Positions 55,929 through 64,000 of a stretch of 64,000 bases of DNA are shown one piece after another (position 1 is the stretch's first letter; each line of letters starts with the position of its first letter). The DNA lies in the NCBI GenBank assembly GCA_009801085.1, contig VNWV01000004.1, positions 2,604,001 through 2,668,000 on the forward strand. The letters run 5' to 3'. Made by a program: the position numbers and the translations under genes. Source of the DNA: Lasiodiplodia sp. COLG20 (lineage: Eukaryota; Ascomycota; Dothideomycetes; Botryosphaeriales; Botryosphaeriaceae). A model generated the notes under the pieces. That model saw nothing but the letters and a program-made list of their open reading frames with translations, was not told the origin of the DNA and ran no database searches.

Positions 55929-58885
55929 GATGATCGGTCGTGTGGGTTGGTTCTGTGAGGTATCGTTGTATTGAGTTCTTGAAAAGCCTGGCTTGTCTGG
56001 TGATAATCCTGCTAAACTTCAATCACTTTAAATATTCACACTCATGTCATGTTCCTTCCTCTGGTACAGCGTTGGCCGCCTCCCAAAACCGCACGCTGCC
56101 TCATAAGGTTGGATTTACATTTACATTGCGCCATAAATAGCAAATTGCATGTACTTGTATACCACAGCCACTGCTACGCCTGAGGAACCCTCAGCCTCGC
56201 TCTCACGTCGCACACCAGAGCGGCTGAGCTTGTGATACCTCTCGCTCTGTCCGGTTGCGTTTCTCAAAGGGGCCATCCGTGTTACGAACGTCAACAACCT
56301 CACGACATCGAAATATCAGAAAAATACCCAGTTGAGTTGTCAAAATACGTGGCGAGTAGCAAGTTCATCGACATAGCTTTTTTAACTACGCCCATCGCCA
56401 GATTTTTCCACGATACGAAAGTGTTATTAGCTGTATACGTGTTCAATCAGCAGGCATCCCCTATCTTGGCCCCTATTCCAGTGTTGCTCCAGGCTCCAGC
56501 AATATCTTGTCTCTCAGCCTCGCCACTCTATTCTGTAGAATATAAAGTATGCCATCGGTATCACGTTCTAATTTCATTCATCTGTTACAGAGAAGGTAGA
56601 AGCAAGAAGGCTGTGAGAAAGGCAAATGCTTCTCTGTGTTTCGTCCAAGACCAAGGTATCAAGTGTAAATGTGTGCTCTTATGGGAAATTTCACGAAACC
56701 TTGCACAGAAAAAGAGAGAAAGTCCAGTGTTGATAAAGAAGTGCGAGGGCACTAAAAGCCCACTTAAATGGCTTCGGGGCAGATGAGTACTGAATTTCTG
56801 AATTTTCGTTACTGTTACAGACGCTTCTTGCGTCTAGCGGTACTCGGAAAAATGAACAAAGAGTTTGGGTTGGTAGAAGGGACGATACGCCAGGTCTTGT
56901 CCACGGGCGTTATGCAGTCCCCTCAGAACTGTCCTCCAAGGCTGAGAAATTTTTTCTCTTGCTGACACTCACTCAGTGGAAGTTTCCGCGTCGTTTCATT
57001 GCTTCCGAGTCACATCCTCCTGCAATGCGTCATGGGCGGAACCTTTTCCGCTCATCTTCAAGCTAGCATGAGACATGCTTGTCTTCACTGCAACGCAAGT
57101 CGGGCCCCATACCTACCTCGACAGCCTGATCCTCCCCTCCCAATGCAGCTGCGCGTCAAGCCCCTGCCAACTGCATCGTCATTCTCTCGCGATCTGTCAG
57201 CAGTGCTGCCAAAATGTCGCAACCCACCCCGTGTTGGTACGTGCATTCTTAACAGCCATTCCGCCTCACCAGTGCGCGGGTAAGCTTGCCTCCGGCGCCA
57301 AAAAGCGGTACGTAAACGCCGCCTCGATCGTCGTCGGTGGTCGCTCGCAGCCCCCACAAGTCTCCTCTGCTGCGACGTAAGAAAGGGAGCGTCCAATTTC
57401 CGGGACCTGAAACCAAAAGTAGCGAAGGCTAGTATGCTGGTGCTGAAAGGACGACAATAATAGCGACCAGTTTACGTCAGCGGCTGACGTTCTTCGCGTC
57501 GTCATTCAGCGCATATCCTTCCTTGCTCGAAACGCGCGACAGCCGCCCGCTTCCTGCCAAACCGGTCGCTCGCTCGCTGTCAGATAGGCGAAAAAGAGAG
57601 GGAACGAAAGAAAGGGAGAAAAAAGTCAAAAAAGCACGCCGTCGGAGCCAAGCCTTTCCTAAGCTTCGTTCGGCGCCGAACCGCACCATGGGGGGCCGTC
57701 CCTTGGAACCAGAAAAAAAAAAGAGGAAAAAAAGAAATCCTGGAAGCCGTCGGTCCCGATCCGACCCGTCCGCAACCAGTTGACTCGCAGCGAAACGCAG
57801 AAAGCCTTACCCCAACCGTTCGACCGGGGAAGCAGTTCCCTCCCGCTCTGCAACCCCACCGTCATTGTATCATCAACAATGCGACGAGCGTGACTGTCAG
57901 GCGATGCAAGGAGAAAGTGTGGAGGAGAAAGAGGACCGCGAAAATCCCCCCCAGTGAAAGCGCGAAGCCGAAAAGGGAAAAAGCTTGTACGTAAAACCAT
58001 GGACGTCCTCCCCTCCGCCCCCCCCAAGACGTCACGTCAGCCACCATCATCACCAACAACCTTTTACGCTTTTTACCGGGCGTCAAAAGCGGTGATGGTG
58101 TCGGACGTGGTGAAAAAAGAATAGAACAGCTTTCTATTTCATTACCACATCATGCGGGGAAAATCGGGGCGAACCCCAATTTCTCTGGGGTAACAGAAAC
58201 TCCACAACCCCGGGGTTTGGGGGAAAGGCGACCTGGGGAAAAAAAGGATCGTGCCTAAGTCACGCGGTCGCGCCCGATGGCTCACGAACGGACCAGGCTT
58301 GGCTTTCATTCCTTTCAAGGGGTAAACGGAATGACGGGTCTGGGGAAAATGGGGAAAAGAATGGAGATGGAGACCGGATTGCGGGGCGGTAAGGGACCAC
58401 GTTGGGCAGCAGCCGGGGGGAAAAACGGGAGTCGGTGAGTCTTTCACTTCTATCATTAGTCTTGTGGCTTGCGCAAGAGAAGGAGACTTACGTTTTTCTC
58501 CGAGCTGGTGGTGGTGTGGACGGAATCGCGTGATGTGCACGTGCGTGTTGAAGAGAAGGGGGCTTTCCTCGTTTCCCCTACACTGCCGTTAAGCTGGAGT
58601 TGAGTGCTAAAGTGAAGGCCGGCTAGAACGTGGCATGTAGGAGTTCTTCGTTGCAATAAATCAAGAATTTGTAGTGTCTGAATTCCAATCTTTTCACAAA
58701 GACAACGGCCAAAGTAGTATGACGTTTGTTTCATTAGTTATGTAGTTTCTTTCTCATACTCTCATCTCAAGATGGATGCTGCGCTGTAGCAATCCTCTCG
58801 CCGAACGTGTCAAAAAAATCATATATATACATTCACATGAGCGCCCCCAGTTGCTTCATAATACAGGTAAAAAAGAACATGACAA
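55929..58885. other. 2.96 kb gap, no gene supported
   Basis: Contains the promoter of the secreted peptide at its left. Several open frames (for example 56232-56786) lack good starts, domains or splicing. 57590-57640 is purine-rich and 57700-58250 is G/A-rich with short homopolymers. No tRNA or terminal repeats seen. Confidence 0.45.
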
Positions 58886-60485
58886 TCATTTCGAGTTGTC
58901 GGCACAGCTCCAGCTCGCACCGGACGAGTCGATGGACATCTGGTAGCCGGAGGCGTACAGGCCGACGCCGAAGATGATGACGGCGATAACGATGAGGCAG
59001 AAGCTGGCGAAGGCGGCGAAGATCTGCTTGGGGCCGTCGAACCAGCGGCCCTTGTTGAGGTAGAACCACAGGAAACCGGGGATGCCGTACGAGAACCACG
59101 ACGCGCACAGGGCGCTGACGAAGCCGAGCAGGTCGCTGAAGTTGGGGATCGACGAGGCGATAATCCACGAGATGGTCCACGTGCCGACGCCCAGGCCGAT
59201 CCACGAGCCCGTCGCGACGACGCCGCGGCTGTGCAGGTACTTGGTGCCGGCGAACATGCGCAGGTAGACGTACTTGGCCGTGACGTGGGCGAAGATGACA
59301 CCGGCGATGACGATCTGTGATGGGCGTTAGCAAGTGTGTCGTTCGAGTGTGGGGGGCTTGACGTACGGTGGGCATGGCAATTCCCCAGGCAACCTTGCTG
59401 ACGACGGCGCTGTTGGCGCTGAGAGCAGGGCTGGGGACGTCCTCGCCGGCGTAGCGGTAGATGGTCAGGGCGGCAATGACGTAAAGCGTGGTATCGATGG
59501 ACTGCAGAGTATACAGGGCCTTGGGGAACTCCTCGGGGTTGCGGAACTCGCTGATGAAGCTGAGCCATGCGACGTGGCCACCGTAGGCGAAAACGGCGTT
59601 GGAAATGCTGTTGAAGGCCGAGGGAAAGCTGGGGTGGTAGACGCCGTCCATCTCGGAGTAGGAGGCCTTGGGAGCAACGCCGAGGGCAATGATGGTGAGC
59701 AGAACAGCGGAAAGAATGCTCAGGAAGGCTGAAGAATGGTCAGCGAATTTCGGGCCAGCACGGAAAGTGAAACGCACAGATGATGGACAGGAACGAGACG
59801 TTCTTCAGGGTGCGAGGAATGGTGAGGATGCTGAAAATGACGAGTCCAACAACGCCCCAAACAATGCTGCACGTCGCGTGGCCAGTCAGGACGTTCATGG
59901 CAATGACGAAGGTCAAAAGATGGCTGGCGGCGGAGAAAATGCAGTAGAGGACGTAGAAGGCGCCGAAGAACTCGCGACCGAAGCGGCCAAACAGAACCTC
60001 GCCGACATCACCCATGTTGGTGCACTGATTATGGAGTTAGCAGCAGCTTCTTCAAACGCAGGGGACCAGAGCGTACCTGGGGGTAGCGCATGCGGAACTG
60101 CCACAGCAGGTGGCCGGAGTAGGTGGTGAAGATGCCAAGACCGACGATGGCGATGAGACCACCAATCAGGCCGACCTTGGCGATGACTGCAGGCAACGAA
60201 AGAATACCCAGCGATATGTTCTCGGCAATCATGACTGCAGCAGTCGGTCAGTCGTGCAGCTCAGGCTGTGGGGTCGACTAATTGCATACCAATTGCACCC
60301 TGCCACCACTTCATCGTCTTGTACTGCACCGCAGCGCCGACCTCATCGCCGTACGGGTCGAGCGGCTGTTGCTGCAGCTCCTTGGCGTATCCCTCCTCAT
60401 CGTTCTGGCTCGAGAGACGCTTCTTGGTCTCGAGGTTGTCGTCGTGGTGCACCGGCGGCGCGGTGGTGAAGTCCTGGCCCGTCAT
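58886..60485 (-). CDS. Amino-acid transporter, AAAP family (Mtr-like)
   Basis: Proton-coupled importer of neutral and aromatic amino acids in the Neurospora Mtr group (Pfam Aa_trans). Five exons on the minus strand, 60290-60485, 60077-60234, 59778-60024, 59367-59728 and 58886-59314, give 463 residues, with introns of 55, 52, 53 or fewer bp. Residues 1-62 are cytosolic and polar with KTMKWWQGAI at the membrane. MIAENISLGILSLPAVIAKVG is the first-helix motif; GVGLVIFSILTIPRTLK-type text reads GVVGLVIFSILTIPRTLKNVSF; AVFAYGGHVAWLSFISEFRNPEEFPKAL is the conserved helix 6-7 mark; GFLWFYLNKGRWFDGPKQI is near the end. About 11 helices. TATAAAAG lies about 145 bp upstream. Substrates are inferred from the family. 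Confidence 0.93.
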
Positions 60486-63318
60486 GGTGGTTGGGAGATT
60501 GGTTGAACCCAGGAACCAATGTGCGTCGAAGATCTTTGTAAGGGAAATGCAATACGCCGGGCTAGAGCACCAAGAGAACGTCGAGCCGAGATCTTGCGGG
60601 CATTGCGTCCCAGGAGCCACCGAGAGGCTTTTATACGTGGAGCAGATCTAGCATTTGTGGGTGCTGTAGGGTTTTCCATTACCATAAAACATCCTCAGAC
60701 TAGCTTAGTGTGGGCAGTAGTAGGGCCGGATATACGACCGTCGGAACGCTGGCCCATCACCTGAGGCCAGAACAGCCGAGCTCTTACGAAATCCTCACGG
60801 GACGCCGCGTGCCTGGACGCTCTGCCCAAGCCGCTGGGACGCGCCGCCGGGCACGTCGAAACAGAATCGTGGAGTTGCAAACGGGCGCTCTGCGGCTGGG
60901 CTTGGAGGCGTCTTTAGCCCCGGCGCGAGCTAGCAGCCCTGCGCGGATGACGACTGATGTGGGGCCGTGACCAACGAAAATCCCGTCGGTTGCGGCGTGC
61001 TTGGCCGGATTCTGAGTTGCGAGGCGGCAGCCTCAAAGGCGCTTGCGATCGCCGGCCGGAGTAATGCGCAGAGTGAGCGTCGCTGGTGACGGCGGTCGGT
61101 GAAAAATTGTCTAGCGCGTTTCTGGGAAGACGCGGCGCTCGGCAGAACGAAGGCGGCGAGTTACGGGAGGCCTAACTGATCTTGGTAACTAACGGCCCTG
61201 TGCCGCCCTCAGCGCCCGACGGTGCCTGAGCTCGGCCGATGCCGGGTCAGAATCTCTCTCGCGAGGGGCATGGTGCGACCTAAACGCGAGATAAGGCTCG
61301 AAACGTGCTGTGGGAGGCGCCGCGCGCTGATAGCTGATGTATTTGATTCCAGTAATTTGATCGCCGCCCGCAACCACGTTCCTGACCATCCAGCCAATCA
61401 CGCCCACGGACACTTGATGCTCACGCGACCTTGAGAGCATGTCTCCAGAGCGGTCAGAGGCATTTTCGAACCGCAAACCGCTCGTCTAATTACAAAGTCT
61501 TTTCACAATTCGACTACCAAACATCAATTGACTCCCCCACGCCCCTTTTGGCCGCAGCCAACGACCGCAGCAGGCTGTGCGGGGAAGGGCCCTTTGGTGG
61601 TCGTCCCATTGAGCCCCACCTCTGAGAAGGGTGCAGTAGTGTCTAGTCTTACCCCCATGCCTCCCGGAACTAACGGTACCGTTGCTGATCGTTTCCCTGC
61701 AAGCCCCATCCCTGGCCAATCACGCATTTCAAATAGATAAAATAAACTACGTCCGCTTTTTGCTTGTCTTCGGCCTTATATCCGCCCTTCCATATTGACA
61801 AAGGGTCTCGTTAAGTTCCGGGTGGGACGCGGGGGTCTGCATGACATCGGCTCTCGGACTACCACTGCTCAAGCACGGTCAAGTCTGAATCTCACTTCAT
61901 CGATATGAAGAGGACACGCTTACCGCTGCATTACTATTGATGACCCCCTTTTCGCAGCGGTCAGAAGCTCTTGGAGCCCAACTGACACACAATTGCCTTT
62001 TTCCACAACTCCACAGAATCCGCCAGGGGATTCTGTCAGCGTCGGTGTGCGTTGGTCAGGTTGCAGTGCAGAAACAGCAAGGCGGTGTCGGAAATCCGAC
62101 GGGCTGCCGACGCCACGGTGATCAGTGCTCTTGCCACCCAGCCATGCTCCACCGCAGCCGCCGTCAAATGCGGAGCCGTGACATCACCACGTGTTATTAC
62201 TTTCGGTTGCATGTCGGCTGCTGTGCGCTTGCCGACTGCCCATGCCTTGCATCGCCTATCGTGATCCTCTCCGGGGCCAACAATGGGCTTTTCGCTGATC
62301 CGTCCTCGCACCAACAAGGAAACTTACCAACTTCGTCGCAACATTTGTCATATGCCACATCATGCCTCCGCACCGGCTATTGTAGATGCGTACGTATGCA
62401 ATATTGGCGCGCCTCAACCCCGTGTTATTCGGCATGACCAGCGGTCCGTGGTCTGACCCTTCCTCTGATGTCACTGTCCAGCCTGCGAACGAGTGACACT
62501 TCTCTTTCTATTGCCACTGCTTCGATCCACTGTCTTCTACTGTTAGCTAATGGTGTTCCTTCCTCTACCCTGTATTTCTGGTGAATGACACAAGTCCCTC
62601 ACACTTGGTTGCCTCTGAAGCCAGCCATGGAGAGTTTCAAGCTGGAAACCAGAACGCTTGCTGCTCTTGCTCATCAAATATCAACCTGTTCATTACGCTT
62701 TTGCATCTCTGTCCACATATTTACCAAGTAAGACTAATTTAAAATTGTTAAACGCAGTAAATTTCCGTGATTCTCTCAACTGCATGCCTTGGGAAAACAC
62801 TTCAGGCCCGGGCCCCGAGCAAACCCCGCCAAACAGTCCAAGTAAACCTCGTCCCTGAAAGCTCTAAAATGACCTTGCTCTTTCCATTATTCCCGTCACC
62901 GCCATCGTAAACAGTAATGATCACTGACCCTCCACGCCTCCACAGTGCGGCCCGCTCGAACCTCGTCTCCATCCCTCCGCACTGACGGAACCCAAAACCC
63001 CACAACGCCATCCTCGCCTCTTGCCTGTTCCTTGCACCTCTCCACTCTTTGTCCCCTGAAGTCGAGCCCTGCCTCCGTTGTTGGCGTCCCGCCTCCAATC
63101 ATCCACTTCCCATCCTGCAAGTCTCGCCTTCCGCCCTGATGCAGTGGTGCCAAGTCCGCCATTACAACCCTTGTGAAGATCTCCACATGATAAAGCCACT
63201 GCTTCATCCTTGTAAATCACCTTTTACTTAAATGAATTGCGCCCACTTGCCATTCCCTAAGATTTGCTTTATACTTAAACCAAAATCGTAGACGCATTTC
63301 TCATTGATTACCTAAGCA
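60486..63318. other. 2.8 kb gap upstream of tRNA-Phe
   Basis: Begins with the amino-acid transporter promoter. Many short frames, none with domains. No rRNA or additional tRNA found by inspection. Confidence 0.5.
60628..60635 (-). promoter_or_regulatory. TATA box of the amino-acid transporter
   Basis: Minus-strand TATAAAAG about 145 bp upstream of the ATG at 60485. Confidence 0.5.
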
Positions 63319-63483
63319 GCAGCTTTAGCTCACTTGGGAGAGCGCCAGGTTAGTTTATCCAACTCGATCTTCCATCCTCGCAACATCACACTAACATCAC
63401 ACCAGACTGAAGTCCACTTCAGCCAAACATCACAAACTCTGTGCGGTATCTGGAGGCACTGTGTTCGATCCACAGAAGCTGCA
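63319..63483 (+). tRNA. tRNA-Phe (GAA) with canonical intron and an extra insert
   Basis: Acceptor GCAGCTT (63319-63325) pairs perfectly with AAGCTGC (63476-63482), then discriminator A. D-arm GCTC/GAGC with A-box, T-arm CTGTG-TTCGATC-CACAG with B-box. The mature anticodon arm CCAGA-CTGAAGA-TCTGG is split twice. Insert 1 (63349-63405, 57 bp, GTTAGT...CTAAC...CCAG) lies between stem positions 30 and 31. Insert 2 (63413-63447, 35 bp) follows position 37 and contains CTTCAG, complementary to the loop, so it is a standard tRNA intron. Odd: positions 15 and 48 read C and A instead of the usual G and C. Could be a functional gene with an unusual intron or a young pseudogene. Confidence 0.75.
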
Positions 63484-63519
63484 AGACTCTTGAACAAGTC
63501 TTACCGGTCTCAGACCGGT
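63483..63519 (+). other. Two tandem perfect hairpins after tRNA-Phe
   Basis: AAGACT (63483-63488) pairs with AGTCTT (63497-63502) over an 8-nt loop; ACCGGTC (63503-63509) pairs with GACCGGT (63513-63519) over loop TCA. They directly adjoin the tRNA and each other. Confidence 0.7.
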
Positions 63520-63531
63520 TGGAAGCCTTTC

Positions 63532-63555
63532 TTTTTTCCCTTTTTTTTTTTTTTT
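63532..63555 (+). terminator. T-rich Pol III terminator
   Basis: T6, CCC, then T15, beginning about 50 nt after the tRNA-Phe. Confidence 0.7.
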
Positions 63556-64000
63556 GCTCGTGCTTTCGGAAAGACGGAGAAACTATTGTGGTTGTACTGT
63601 GGCTGTACTGCGGCTCGTGCGTAATGGCTCCGCTCCGGCGCTAATCACGGAAGCAGACACGGTGCGGGTGGGTTTCGGAGAATGAGCGAAAGGCACATGC
63701 TCTGTGAAGAGTACCACCGAGGCCGAGGTAGGTGATGCAGGGTGCAGCCAATACAGGTACCTCAATTTCAAGAAGCATTCCTGAGACAACGCCATGATCC
63801 AGACTTCGACCGGGTATTTTGTAGCAGGGCGCTTTTAAAAGTTGTGGCAGGCTGTCGATATGTAAGAATACTCAATTATTTTCTGCTGTTATTTTCTGGA
63901 ATACATCAACATCAAAGTCGCAAGTTCTATATCTCTCGACTTTTTTTTCTGGTAAATAAACACACTCATTCCTGAATCCGTGGGCATCATCAACTACTCT
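63556..64000. other. Right edge, no gene supported
   Basis: 445 bp to the window end; no domain-bearing frame or RNA gene visible. Confidence 0.5.

Noticed and set aside
56232..56786. 184-residue plus-strand open frame
   Set aside because: No good ATG context or domain; the start is not ATG and the sequence reads as random.

Overview
The window is nuclear DNA from a filamentous ascomycete (Pezizomycotina). The protein genes carry short introns of 49 to about 210 bp with CTAAC-type branch points. The inventory fits this group: a fungal ENA-type sodium ATPase, a cutinase, GH78 and GH127 secreted glycosidases, an OPT transporter, an Mtr-like amino-acid permease and several fungus-only membrane or secreted proteins. 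The many 49-60 bp introns and the cutinase/glycosidase set would suit a plant-associated Dothideomycete, but nothing here fixes the species. I modelled 22 protein genes (the first is cut by the window edge), two tRNA genes and about 47 protein-gene introns, all by eye.

Left part (1-22 kb), mostly housekeeping: the 3' end of an ENA sodium P-type ATPase; a multi-pass membrane protein of unknown function; gamma-tubulin; the ESCRT-I subunit Vps23/Tsg101; mitochondrial cysteine desulfurase Nfs1; an Rvs167-type BAR-SH3 protein diverging from NFS1; a short-chain dehydrogenase; a secreted cysteine-rich protein; and mitochondrial dihydroorotate dehydrogenase. A 3.2 kb AT-richer gap (14.0-17.2 kb) holds no gene I can support.

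Middle (22-38 kb): a tRNA-Leu(UAG) with a 12-nt intron, preceded by a diverged tandem duplication of about 159 bp; a secreted cutinase with an unusual Ser/Gly/Leu repeat tail; an OPT-family transporter; two disordered proteins of unknown role; and a six-exon seven-helix-type fungal membrane protein.

Right part (38-64 kb), accessory in flavour: a DUF1275 membrane protein, an MFS transporter, a second short-chain dehydrogenase, a TIR-like element filled with degenerate TCGT/CCGT repeats, a GH78-type alpha-L-rhamnosidase, a small secreted wall-type protein, a GH127 beta-L-arabinofuranosidase, a flavin amine oxidase, a 95-residue secreted peptide precursor with Lys-Arg processing sites, and an Mtr-like amino-acid transporter. 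GH78, GH127 and the cutinase would all act on plant surface or wall polymers, and the transporters could import products, but the genes are spread out and their joint regulation is inference.

The most surprising object is at 63.3-63.6 kb: a tRNA-Phe(GAA) gene with perfect arms that carries, besides the normal intron after position 37, a 57-bp insert inside the anticodon stem with GT...CTAAC...AG, i.e. the shape of a spliceosomal intron. Two tandem perfect hairpins and a T-tract follow it. Other points: two GC-AG introns (gamma-tubulin and amine oxidase), a 20-nt microexon and an in-frame, stop-free last intron in the BAR-SH3 gene, and the Kex2-type peptide precursor.
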